This document shows, piece by piece, positions 1 through 11,114 of a DNA stretch of 64,000 nucleotides. How positions within the stretch are numbered: the first letter of the stretch is position 1; each line of letters opens with the position of its first letter. Below the pieces are notes generated by a model. The model was given only the letters and a program-made list of their open reading frames with translations, did no database searches and was not told where the DNA came from. Source of the DNA: Cymbidium sinense (taxonomy: Eukaryota > Streptophyta > Magnoliopsida > Asparagales > Orchidaceae); assembly GCA_021442155.1 (NCBI GenBank), contig CM038215.1:8084976-8148975 (forward strand), read 5' to 3'. The position numbers and the translations under genes were made by a program.

Positions 1-85
1 GAGAGTTGGTTGGTTCTCACTATGACCACTCATGCTAACGGATACACCTTAGGTTGGTTGGTTCTCGCACCTTATGATACATCAC

Positions 86-270
86 TAGGGCTATCAAAGA
101 AGGTCATTATTCACAAATAGCTCATGTTCGACTCATTCAGTAGCTCATGTTTGGCTCGTTCATTAACTAAAAGATGAATAAATTTCTCGATATATAAATG
201 AGCCAAGATGAACAATCATTTGTTCGATATGTTCGACTTGATTTAGCTCAAATAAAAGTATATTATATTA

Positions 271-311
<41 letters not shown>

Positions 312-340
312 TTTATTACTATTATTTTTATTTTTACTAC

Positions 341-379
<39 letters not shown>

Positions 380-644
380 CAAATGACCACATGTACATAT
401 CATAAATGCGAGCATGACTTAGTGGTTAAAGTTTTTATTATGCAAAAGATTTACAGTTGAATACTCCCTCATACAAATTTTTGGATTATTGCATTTGAGC
501 CAATTTTGAACACACAAAGAAATTTTCAAATGAGACCCAAATAGTGAAATTTTGAGCCATTTCAAACAGAAATAAATAATTTTCAAACAAGTAAAACATG
601 AAAAAAGGTTCGACTCGTTCAAGCTCAACTCGTTTACACCCCTA
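86..644. mobile_element. hAT-type MITE, 559 bp, copy in segment A
   Basis: The ends form an imperfect terminal inverted repeat: the left end reads TAGGGCTATCAAA, and the right end in reverse complement reads TAGGGGTGTAAAC. It is flanked by 8-bp target site duplications, TACATCAC (78-85) and TACACCAC (645-652), one mismatch apart. Segment B has a single TACACCAC and no insert at the matching place (about 21,355-21,385). An 8-bp duplication with short inverted ends is the hAT superfamily signature. No transposase is encoded. The interior carries a TTA/TAT microsatellite at 262-380 and repeated GAGC/GCTCG words. Confidence 0.85.
262..380. repeat. (TTA)n/(ATT)n microsatellite inside the MITE
   Basis: Two nearly pure TTA runs (about 274-310 and 344-374) are separated by TTTTTA-rich sequence. 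Translation gives poly-Ile/Phe and poly-Tyr peptides that are not coding. The matching tract in segment C is 49,800-49,912. Confidence 0.9.
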
Positions 645-652
645 TACACCAC

Positions 653-2300
653 TCATGATAGATGTAAGTCTGCTACGCTTTCTCCTTGAGTTGGCCACCA
701 TAAACCTATAGCTTTCTTTTAGGCTAGGACAATGCCCTTATGCAGCACATGCACTATATTTGGATCACATCCTTTGTGACCCCATTTAGACATTACTCGG
801 GTTACTATCATATTGGACAATTCTCCTTTCCTAATAACCACCCCTATGGTTGGAGAATCCATCTTGTGGATTTGTATATTCTCCCTTGTTCCAATAAATC
901 TGAGATAGGTCAAGGCTAGCATTGCCCCTTCTCAGTGTGGTCCCTCGCACACCAACAAGGTCCATAAAAACATATAAACAAAATATATATTCACTTGGGG
1001 ATTAGGAGGATACCCCTAGCGGTACCTTTTCCTAAGAAGGTATCTTATCTTTAGGACAGTGTTAGCAAAACTCCCTATAGGAATTGTCTGACTACTCTTG
1101 AGTTGATATAAGTCCCCAGTAGCATTAACTCAGTAGTTTCCCTATGTTGGGTTCAATTTGTTGTGCTACCAATAGGTCACCCTAGGGGTTGTTCCTTGCT
1201 TTAGAAGATGTAAGTCTGTTATGCCATTTCTACTGACCATTTACATGAAAGGCAACCCCTTAGGTTGGCTAGCTCTAACTGTAGACTATCCCTTTGGATT
1301 TATAAATCAGATAGGACAAGTTATACATCCCCTTCTTAGGGTCCATCACACAATGACATGGTCCATAAATTAAATCTATCAAATTTGATCGAGCTCACAT
1401 CCTCCATATGCCCTCAATTTGAAATCAAACTAAACATAATAAACCATATAAAATCACATAAAATAAAGATAAAATTAATCTTAATTTTGAGTTGACATAA
1501 GTCCCCAACAACATTCACTAAGTAGTTGCCTAGTAGTTCATTTATTGCATCCAACAGTCACCCACTAGTTTTCCTCACTTTGGAAGATGTAAGTCTGCTA
1601 CACCTTCTTCTTAGCACATCCATTGCACAGAAAACCCCTTAGGTTGGCTATCTCTACTCCACATCGGGTAGACTATCCCTTTGGATTTGTAAATTTAAGT
1701 AGGTCAATATATCCCCTTCTTAGTGGATCCATCGTACATTGATAGGGTTTATACATTAACTTAGTTAAATTAGATATAATTTACCCTAGTTAATTTAAAT
1801 CACACCTTCTCTCTGGTGGAGCCCCAAATCATATATAAATAAGTCAAGTAAACAAATCAAATTCAAAACCAACCTCACAGTGGAACCAAATTAAAGTAAC
1901 TCCCGGTAGGTCTAAATTAGAAATCAAACCAAACTCACACCTTTCATCCAAACAAATCTATGAAATCAAACTCAAATCAATCCCAGTGGATAGCCACACT
2001 TCTAATGGAAGGTTCATATACCGATCCCTGGACTCATATATCTAGCATATTCCTCCATATCAATTAAAACTAAAGTCGATTCAATCTTAATCCCAGTGGA
2101 TTATAGATTCTTATCCCCATGAATCTTCTTTCCACAAATCATATAATCAAATCAAATTCAAACCTTTTCTCCGGATTTTCTTCTTCTATGCCCGACATAG
2201 ACCCTCATATGTCATGTCTAATGCAAGTGTGATCCCCTAGCAGATTTCCCTCCAAGTCCTTGACATGGAATTTTTATCAAATCTTATTTCTTCTTTTATT
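653..2300. repeat. Subrepeat region with recurrent CCCAGTGGA-like words (segment A)
   Basis: No gene is seen. The stretch has a loosely repeated unit: an AAGTCCCCAGTAGCATT-like start at about 1,105 and again at about 1,500, followed each time by GATGTAAGTCTG and by CTATCCCTTTGGATTTRTAAAT. From about 1,800 to 2,260 a near-palindromic word of the form TCCCYAGTGGA recurs every 30-80 bp, often degraded. Homologous stretches are 21,273-23,050 and 50,213-51,880. It may be derived from the untranslated or LTR part of the neighbouring gypsy family, since it always follows the pol 3' flank. Confidence 0.6.
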
Positions 2301-2389
2301 CACATCTTTAATACTTCAACTAAATAACAATGTATTCCTTCAAATTACATCACCTTAACATTGTAATCAACATTTTATGATTTATGATG

Positions 2390-3780
2390 GTGCAAGCTCA
2401 AACTAACTATACAATATCATGCTAAACATATTATAGTGTGAATTAACACACTATATTATATTATAATAATGATGTTATATTATAATTTGAATATAATGTA
2501 TTATTTTACATTACACATCATTAGAATCACTTACAAAGAAAAATAACAAAATTTTCACAATATATGAATAATGTTCATTTTAGATGTAAAATTGTTATTT
2601 CTTTTTTGAAATGGTACAAAATAGCATAATTTTGGTGTTTCTTCTTGGTGTGTGCTAGGAATTTGGCCAAATTCTTCCATCTCAACCTTCAAATTAATAT
2701 TTTTTTGAGTTTTGACCCAATGTATTATAACATAAGTAAAACATACTAAAATTTACAATAACATTTAGTACACACCACATTCATATATATGTGAAGTTAT
2801 ATTGTTATGTACATTATATTTTAATATGCTTTCATACAATATATTATCTTACATTACACCTTAAAATGAATCACTTTAAGCAAAAAATTTATAAAATTTG
2901 GTTGAAAATGAACATTTATTTTGGATACAAAATTCCATTCTTTAGATTAAATGACACACCATAGCATACGCTAATGATGTTTCCTAAAGCTTACCTTAAA
3001 TTTGGTCAAATCCCATCATCTCGACCTATAAATCAATATTTTTATGAAGTATACTAGTACAAACTCTAGTACATCATACTATAACAAACTAAAATATGCT
3101 AAATAAGAAGTAATACACAATAGTGTGCTATAATGCATGATGCTACACTATGTTATGGCATCCTATATTATAATACACTACAACATATTATATTATATTA
3201 TATTGCATATCACATCACAAGGGATTGCTTAAGATAAAAATCATAAAATTAGTCTAAACAATAATAAAACTATATATTTTAGTTGTATCAATTACATATT
3301 TTAAATTGAAACAACATATTATGATGCCATGCTCTACTTATTATTAATTTGGCCAAATTACACCATTTAAAAGTCTAAATCAACATTTTTATAAATAATT
3401 CTAGTGTAGTATAAATCAACATTTTCTATGTTATGGCATCACTAAAAGAATTTAAAATGCTCAGAATAATATATTATGATATATGATGTTATACTATGCT
3501 ACAACATATAATATTTATTTTGAACATAAAATCTTACTTTTAGACTATAATTGGTATACACCTTTGGTACTACAACCTAATTCACACTTCAAATTTAATA
3601 AATGTCATCATCTAATTTATTTAATTAATATTTTTTATGATTTATATAAATATAGACTATAGGACATAATACCATAACATACTAAAACATTTCAAAACAT
3701 CTTATAACATCCAAAATAAATCACTACATGCTTAAATATATGATGCTACATTATACTATAATATATGGAATTATAATATG
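2390..3780. repeat. AT-rich satellite-like region with ~240-360 bp degenerate monomers (segment A)
   Basis: No gene is seen. A recognisable block of the form AATTTGGCCAAATT followed by CCATC and TTTTTATGA-like words returns near 2,660, 2,995, 3,346 and 3,585, so the monomers are about 240-360 bp and badly diverged. The palindrome AATTTGGCCAAATT is perfect at 2,660-2,673 and 3,346-3,359. Between blocks lie TATA/ATTATA-rich tracts (for example 2,445-2,510) able to form hairpins. Homologous regions are 23,150-24,535 and 52,000-53,400. Confidence 0.6.
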
Positions 3781-4251
3781 ATTTAGGGTTAGGGTTTAGG
3801 GTTCAAATCTCTAATAGTCAAGGGAAAGTCTCTTGAACATTTTCTTTAACTACCATAACTATGTTAGGATTAGGTCATTCTTTAGATCTACTTTTAATGA
3901 CATCTTTATTTAAGGTTTAGGGTTTACAGTTTAGAGTTAGGGTTTGGGGTTAGTTTAGAGTTTAGGTTTAATTTAGGGTTTAGGTTTTAGGGTTTACGGT
4001 TTAGGGTTGACTGTTTAAGGTTTAGGGTTGAATGGTTTAGGGTTTGGTTTATGATTTTATGGTTTAGATTTAGGTTTAGGTATTTAGGTTTTAGGGTTTA
4101 GGGTTTCAGGTTTAGGGTTTAGGGTGGTTTAGTGTTTAGGGTTTTTAGGGTTTAGGGTTAGGGTTTAGAGTTTAGGGTTCAAGTTGTAGGTTTAGGGTTT
4201 AAGTTTTAGTTTAAGATTTAGGGTTTAAAGTTTAGCATTTAAGGTTTATGG
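3781..4251 (+). repeat. Degenerate telomere-like array (TTTAGGG), segment A
   Basis: TTTAGGG, TTAGGG and GTTTAGG variants run head to tail with the G-rich strand on +. A roughly 125-bp non-repeat interruption (about 3,805-3,915) is shared with 24,560-24,675 and 53,420-53,535. The array ends in the oligo(T) of a GR-RBP fragment. Confidence 0.85.
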
Positions 4252-4537
4252 TTTTTTTAATAGAAAAAAATTTAGATTCAACATTTATCTTCTTGAATTC
4301 ATCAACTAAGCGGCACCCAAGTTTTTTGTAGACATAAGTGATGACATAGATCAAAATGAGCACCCATAGAGAAAATCAAAGAGCTTAGAAAAGTAGAGCT
4401 ATCTTTTTGTAATGGCATAGTTCCATAAGTAATATCATCGATGGTTATTGGTTTCTCCAATTCCCATCAAACAACCCTTGCCTCTCAGTAGCGAGATATG
4501 CCATCATATCCCCGATCTCTCCCTTTGCCACCACCAT
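4252..4537 (-). pseudogene. GR-RBP 3' fragment, copy 1 (doubly truncated)
   Basis: Read on the minus strand, this holds only the last glycine-rich codons (GGxGKG-like, then the YDG...SDGN-type tail), the 3' UTR and an oligo(A) remnant (T-run at 4,252-4,258). The glycine-rich and RRM-end part is missing: at CCACCACCATT the sequence switches into AT-rich satellite matching about 3,175-3,780. The same breakpoint occurs in the segment C copy (54,167), so the truncation predates the A/C duplication. Confidence 0.7.
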
Positions 4538-5110
4538 TATACTATATTATGTTGCATATCATCACAAGGGATTGCTTAAGATATAAATCAAAAAATTAGT
4601 AGAAATAATAAAAATATATATTTTAGTCATATCACTTACATATTTTAAATTGAAATAATATATTATTATTCCATGCTCTACCTATTATGAATATAGAAAA
4701 AATTCCACCATTAGAAAGTCTAAATTAACATTTTTATAAATAATGCTAGTGTAGGCTTGACTGCATGATTATAAAATACTTAAAGAATTTAAAATGTATA
4801 GAACAATATATTATGATTTATGATGTTATAATATGATACAACATATAATATTTATTTTGAACATAAAATCTTACTTTTTAGACTATAAGTGGCGTATCAC
4901 ACCTTTGGTACTACAACCTAATTCCCACTTCAAATTTAACAAATTTCATCATATGATTTATTAAATCAATATTTTTATGATTTATATAAATATAGACTAT
5001 ATAATAATACCATGCATACTAAAACATTTTAAAACATCTTATAACATCCAAAACTCATCACTACATGCTCAAATATATGATGCTACATTATACTATAATA
5101 TATGGTATTA
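4538..5110. repeat. Second partial copy of the AT-rich satellite
   Basis: This stretch repeats 3,175-3,780 (GCATATCACATCACAAG-like start, CTAGTGTAG, the block with GGTACTACAACCTAATTC, and the ATAATATATGG end) before entering the next telomere-like array. It shows a local tandem duplication of [satellite - telomere array - GR-RBP piece]. The same arrangement is at 54,168-54,755. No gene is seen. Confidence 0.75.
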
Positions 5111-5598
5111 TAATATAATTTAGGGTTAAGGTTTAGGTATTCAAATTTATAATAGTCAAGGAAAGTAAGACATTTTCTTTTTTACCATAATTATGCTAGG
5201 ATTAGGTCATTCTTTAGATCTTTTCCAAATGACATCTTTATTTGAGGTTTAGAGTTTAGGGTTTAGGGTTAGGGTTTATGGTTAGTTTAGTGTTTGAGGT
5301 TTAGGCTTAGTTTGGAGTTTAAGATTTAGGGTTTAGGGTTTGAGATTTAGGGTTTAGGGGTTTAGGGTTTTAGGGTTTACAATTTAGGGTTTTAGGATTT
5401 TAGGGTTTAGGGTTTAGGGTTTTAGGGTTTAGGTTTAGGGTTTAGGGTTTAGGGTTTAGGGTTTAGGGTTTATGTTTTAGGGTTTAGGGTTTAGGGTTTA
5501 GTGTTTAGGGTTTAGGGTTTTAGGTTTAGGGTTTAGGGTTTAGGGTTTAGGGTTTAGGTTTTATGTTTAGGCTTTAAGTTTTAGTTTAGTGTTTTAGG
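5111..5598 (+). repeat. Telomere-like array, segment A
   Basis: One of the purest TTTAGGG stretches in the window lies at about 5,395-5,560, with tandem TTTAGGG and GTTTAGGGTTT variants. The G-rich strand is +. The array runs into a T-run that marks the oligo(A) end of GR-RBP copy 2. Confidence 0.9.
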
Positions 5599-6044
5599 TT
5601 TTTTTTAAACAGAGAACAAATTCATATTCAACATTTCCTCTTTTTGATTTCATCAAACAAGTAGCACCATAAGTTTTCTAAGACACAAGTGATGACATAG
5701 ATCAAAATAAGCACCCATAGTGCAATTCAAAACCCTAGATAAATGCTCTCTACTCTAAAGGCATAGTTTCATAAGTAGGATTAGATCGATCATTCTTTAG
5801 TTTCACGGTTCCCCTTAGAACCACCCTGCCTCTCCGTTGTGGGATCCATCAAATCCCCATCTCTCTCCACTAACATGATTATAACCTTTGTGCTCCTCTT
5901 GCCTCACCACCAGTCAGCCACCACCTCCATATCCACAAGCACCTCCAAAACCCCCACCATTCGATTTCTTTCGCTTTCACTTCACCAGATCTAGGTTGAG
6001 CCTGGTTGGCGTTGATGTTCTTACCATCAAGGTTACGCCCATTC
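5599..6044 (-). pseudogene. GR-RBP 3' fragment, copy 2
   Basis: On the minus strand the fragment opens at 6,044 with NGRNLDGKNI, the end of an RRM, then reads NQAQ at a site where most other copies have N-stop-AQ, because the codon is CAG here and TAG elsewhere. A Gly-rich tail, the end of the ORF, about 200 bp of 3' UTR and an oligo(A) remnant (T-run 5,599-5,606) follow. Several frameshifts are present, including loss of part of the Gly-rich tail compared with its partner at 55,209-55,694. Confidence 0.8.
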
Positions 6045-9000
6045 TTTGGGTTTTTAGGTTAGTTTAGGGTTTAGGGTTTAGGGATGTTAGTTTTAGGGTT
6101 TATGGTTTTAGGTTTAGGGTTTTAGGGTTGGGGTTTAGGGTTTAGGGTTTAGGATTTAGTACTTAGGGATTTAAGTTTTTTTAAATTAACTAAATCGGTA
6201 GGTTAGATTTATTTTGTTTATTTTAAATTTATTTGAGTTTATTTTATATTTTTTATATTTTTTTAGGTTTATTTTTATTTTTATTTAGTTTAATTTATTT
6301 ATTTTAAGTTTACTAATTTTAGTTTAGGTTTTTTATCTTAGGTTATTTTTTTTTAAGTTTAGGTTTATTTTTTAATTGAGTTTTATTTTTATTTTATTTT
6401 TAAGTTTAGGGTTTATTTTTTATTTTTTAGGTTTAGGTTTATTTTTTATTTTTATATTTTAGGTTTAGGTTTTAGGTTTTTATTTTAGGTTTATTTTTAG
6501 GTTTTATTTTTTAGTCTGGGTTTAGGTTTATTTTTAATTTAATTTATTTTAGTTTTAGTTTTTATTTCTTTTAGTATAGTTTATTTTTGTTTAGGTTTAG
6601 GTTTATTTTATTTTGTTTAAATTTCCCACATATTTTTTTTTTGTTTAGGATTTCAATTTTAATTTTTTATTTATTATAGGTTTATATTTTAAGTTTAGGT
6701 TTTTATTTAGTTTTTATTTTATTTTATTTTAGGTTTATTTTATTTTTATTTCACTTTTAGTTTTATTATATTTAGGTTTTTTATTTTTAGGTTTATTTTG
6801 TTTTTTTAGTTTAGTTTAGGTTTTTATTTATTTATTTTAGTTTAGTTTTTATAATTTTTTTTAGGTTTAGGTTTAGGTTTAAGTTTAGATTTAGGTTTTA
6901 GTTATGGTTTTAATTTTATTTTAGTTATTTTATTTTGTTTTATTTTGGTTTAGGTTTTTTATTTATTTTATTTTTAGGTTTTATTTTGTTTAGGTTTAGG
7001 TTTTTAGTTTTTTAGTTTTTTTAAGGTTTGAGGCTTAGGGTTTGGGGTTTAGGGTTTAAGGTTTAGGGTTGTAGGTTTTAGGATTTAGGGTTTAGGGTTT
7101 AGGGTTTTAAACTTTAGGGTTTAGGGATTAGGGTTGTAGGTTTAGGGTTAGTGTTTTTAATTATTTTTTAATTTTTTATTTTTAAAATTAAGTAAACTAA
7201 TAGGTTTTGATTTATTTAGTTTAGTTACCTTATTTATTTTAGTTTATTCTATTTTTTTATTTGATTTATGTTTATTTTATTTTATTTGATTTATTTATTT
7301 ATTTTAGTTTATGTTTTTTAGTTAATTTTTTAGGTTTAGGTTTATTTTTTTATTTTTTTTATTTTGATTTTATTTTTTATTTTTAGGTTTAGGTTTATTT
7401 TCTTTTTTAGGTTTAGGTTTTAGGTTTTTATTTTAGGTTTATTTTTAAGTTTTATTTTTTAGTTTAGGTTTAAGTTTATTTTTGTTTTTTTTTATTTTAT
7501 TTAGTTTAGGGTTTAGGTTTAATTTATTTTAGGTTTAGGTTTAGGTTTTATTTATTTTACTTTAGGTTTATGTTTATTTTATTTTTATTTTAGGTTTAGT
7601 TTTTATTTTTTGTTTAGGGTTTGGGTTTTATTTTTTTTTACTTTTAGATTTTCTTTTGAGGTTAATATTTTATGTTCAAGTTTTTATTTAGTTTTATTTT
7701 TTATTTTTTTATTTTATTTAGGTTTTCTATTCTTAGTTTTATATTATTTTTTTAGTTTAGTTTAAGCTTTTATTTATTTTATTAGTTTAATTTTTATTTT
7801 TAGGTTTAGGTTTAATTTAGGTTTTATTTTTTATTCTATTTTATTATTTTATTTTGGCTTATGTTTTTTATTTATTTGATTTTTAGGTTTTATTTACTTT
7901 AGGTTTAACTTTTTAAGTTTTAGGGTTTTGGGTTTATGGTTTTTGGTTTATGGTTTAAGGTTTAGTGTTTTAGGGTTTAGGGTTTTAGGGTTTAGTGTTT
8001 AGGGTCAGGGTTTAGGGTATAGGGTTTGGGGTTTAGTGTTTAGGCTTTAGGGTTTAGGGTTTTTAAGTTTAGAGTTTAGGGTTTAGGGTTTCAATTTAGT
8101 TTAGGGTTTAGGGTTTTATTTAGGCTTTAAGGTTTAATATTTTAGTTTAAAATTAATTAGTTTAGGTTAAATTTAGGTTTAGGTTTAGGTTTAGATTAAG
8201 TTAGGATTAGTTAAGTTTAAATTTAGGAGTTTAGGGTTAAGTTTAGGTTTAGGTTTAAGTTTAAATTAGTTAATTTTAAAATTAGTTAATTGGGTTTAGG
8301 TTAAGGTTTAGAGTTTCTTTTTTTTTTTTCCTTTTTCTTTAAATAGGTAAAGGGTTAGTTTAAGTTTTATAGTTTATTTAGTTTATTTTATTTATTTATT
8401 TTTGTTTATTTTTTTTATTTTTATTTAGGTTTATTTTTTATTTAGATTATTTTATTTATTTTAGGTTTATTTATTTTAGTTTAGGTTTTTTATTTCAGTT
8501 TATTTGTTAGGTTTTGGTTTAGGTTTAGGTTTTTGTTTATTTTTGGTTTAGTTTATTTTATTTTATTTTTTTAGGATGTTTTATTTTTTATCTTTAGGTT
8601 TAGGTTTATGTTTTTATTTTATTTTTTTTAAGTTTAGGTTTGGGGTTTTATTTTAGGTTTATTTTTTAAGTTTAAGTTTATTTTTTAGTTTATTTTATTT
8701 TATTTAGTTTATGGTTTAGGTTTAGTTTATTTTAGTTTTAGGTTTAGGTTTTACTTAATTTAGTTGATTTATTTTAGTTTAGGTTTAGGTTTATTTTGTT
8801 TTGTTTATTTTGGTTTTGGGTTTTTTTTGGTTTTGTTTAGGTTTTCTTTTATTTCTTTTAGGTTTTATTTTTTAGGTTTAGGTTTTTATTTTGTTTTAAT
8901 TTTATTTTATTTTAGGTTTATTCTATTTTTATTTTTCATTTAGTTTTCCTTTTATTTTGTTTAAATTTTATTATTTATTTTATTTTTTTTTAGGTTTAGG

Positions 9001-11114
9001 TTTTAAGCTTTTTTTAGGGTTTAGGTTTATTTTTTTTAAGTTTATTTTAGGTTTTTTTTTAGTTTAGGTTTAATTTTATTTTAGTTTATTTTAATTTATT
9101 TTATTTAGGGTTTAGGTTAGTTTATTTTAGCTTTAGGTTTATATTTTATTTATTTTAATTTAGTTTATTTTAGTTTAGGTTTAGTCTATTTTATTTTGGT
9201 TATTTTATTTTTATTTTAGGTTTAGTTTTATTTTAGTTTTGGGTTTGGGTTTTATTTTTTATTTATTTTTGGTTTATTTTTAGGTTAGGTTTTATTTAGT
9301 TTTATTTTCTTCTATTTAGGTTTGTTTATTTTATTTTACATTTAGTTTTATTTTATTTAGGTTTTTTATTCTTAATTTATTTTATTTTTTAGTTTAGTTT
9401 AGGTTTTTTTTTATTTTATTTTAGTTTATTTTTTTATTTTTATTTTATTTTATTTTAGGTTTAGGTTTAGGTTTTATTTTATTTTATTATTTTATTTTAT
9501 TTAAGTTTAGGTTTATTTATTAATTTTATTTTTTAGGTTTTGTTTACTTTTTTAGGTTTAGGTTTTAGGTTTGTTTTAGGTTTGGTTTATGGTTTTGGGT
9601 TTAGGGTTTTAGGGTTTTAGGTTTAGGTTTAATGTTTGGTTAGATTAGGGTTTAGGGTTTAATATTTTAGGTTTAAGGTTTGGGTTTTAGGTTTTAGGTT
9701 TAGGTTAACTTATGGTTGTTTAAATATAGTTTCTTTAGGCTTTAGTTTTTTAGTATGTTTATAGTTTTTAGTTTGGGTTTAGGTTTAGTTTTAGGGTTTA
9801 AGTTGGGTTTAGGTTTTTAATGTTTAATGTTTATGTTTAGTTAGTTTAGTTTAGGTTTAGGTTTTAGGTTATAGGTTTAGGTTTAGTTTATTTAGTTGCA
9901 TTTAGGTTTATGTTTAGGCTTTTAGTTTGTTTAGTTGGTTTGGGCATAATTTTAGGGTTTAGAGTTTAGGGTTTAAGGTTTAGGATTTAGGGTTTAGGTT
10001 TTAGGGTTTAAGGTTTAGGGTTTTTAAAAAAAAAAAAAACTAGGTAAACTCGTAGGTTTAGGTTTTTCTTAGTTTATTTTGTTTATTTATTATTTATTAT
10101 AGTTTATTTTATTTTTTATTTATTTTTAGGTTTATTTTTTATTTTCATTTAGTTTATTTTATTTATTTTAGGTTTATTTATTTTATGTTTTATTTTTAGT
10201 TTAGTTTTATTTTTATATATTATTTTTTAGGATTAGGTTTTATTTTTTATTTTAGGTTTAGGTTTAGGTTTAGGTCTTAGGTTTTATTTTAGGTTTATTT
10301 TAGGATTTATTTTTAGTTTAATTGTAGGTTTATTTTTAGTTTATTTTATTTTATTTATTTTAGGGTTTAGCTTCACTTTATTTTAGATTTAGTTTTAGGT
10401 TTGATTTATTTTAGTTTAATTTATTTTAGTTTAATTTATTTTAGTTTAGGTTTAGGTTAATTTAATTTTATTCATTTTAGGTTTAGTTTTTTTAGTTTAA
10501 GGTTTAGGTTTTATTTTTTATTTATTTTTTTTAGGTTTAGGTTTTTATTTAGTTTTATTTTATTTTATTTTAGGTATATTTTATTTTTTATTTTCATTTA
10601 TTTTATTTTATTTTAGTTTTTTTTTATTTTAGGTTTATTTTATTTTTTTTTTTTAGTTTAGGTTTTATTTATTTTATTTAAGTTTTATTTTTTTATTTTA
10701 TTTTATTTTAGGTTTAGGTTTAGATTTTTGTTTTATTTTTATTTTTTATTTTATTCCATAGGTTTAGGTTTTAATTATTTTATTTTTAGGTTTTATTTCA
10801 TTTAAGTTTAGGTTTTAGGTTTTAGGGTTTAGGATTGGGGTTAGGCATTAGCTTTGGGTTTAGGTTTGGGGTTGGGTTTAGGGTTTGGGTTTTATGGTTT
10901 AGGGTTTAGGGTTTAAGGTTTAGGGTTCTAGGGTTTAGGGTTTAAGGTTTAGGGTTTCAAGTTAGTTTTAGGGTTTAGTGTTTAGGGTTAGGGTTTTTTT
11001 ATTATTTTTTATTTTTAGGGTTTAGAGTTTAGGGTTTATGGTTTAGAGTTTAGGGTTTAGGGTTTAGGGATTAGGTTTAGGGTTCAAGTTTTAGTTTAGG
11101 GTTTAAAGTTTTGC
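6045..11114 (+). repeat. Alternating telomere-like patches and T-rich arrays (segment A)
   Basis: No gene is seen. Telomere-like patches lie at about 6,045-6,175, 7,020-7,170, 7,920-8,310, 9,570-10,020 and 10,800-11,114. Between them are T-rich, C-poor arrays of TTTATTTTAGTTTAGG-like words. Several switches from telomere-like to T-rich sequence carry the boundary word AAATTAAGTAAAC or a variant (6,183-6,195; 7,185-7,197; about 10,039). Segment C repeats the same order (55,695-60,781). Confidence 0.85.

Noticed and set aside
198..386. Open frame of 62 codons rich in Ile, Phe and Tyr
   Set aside because: It is a translation of the ATT/TTA microsatellite in the MITE; no protein signature.
719..922. 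Minus-strand open frame of 67 codons (also near 50,285)
   Set aside because: Found in A and C but broken in B; no domain, and it lies in subrepeat DNA.
5395..5560. A true chromosome-end telomere
   Set aside because: The arrays are degenerate, interrupted and flanked on both sides by other sequence, so they are interstitial or subtelomeric.
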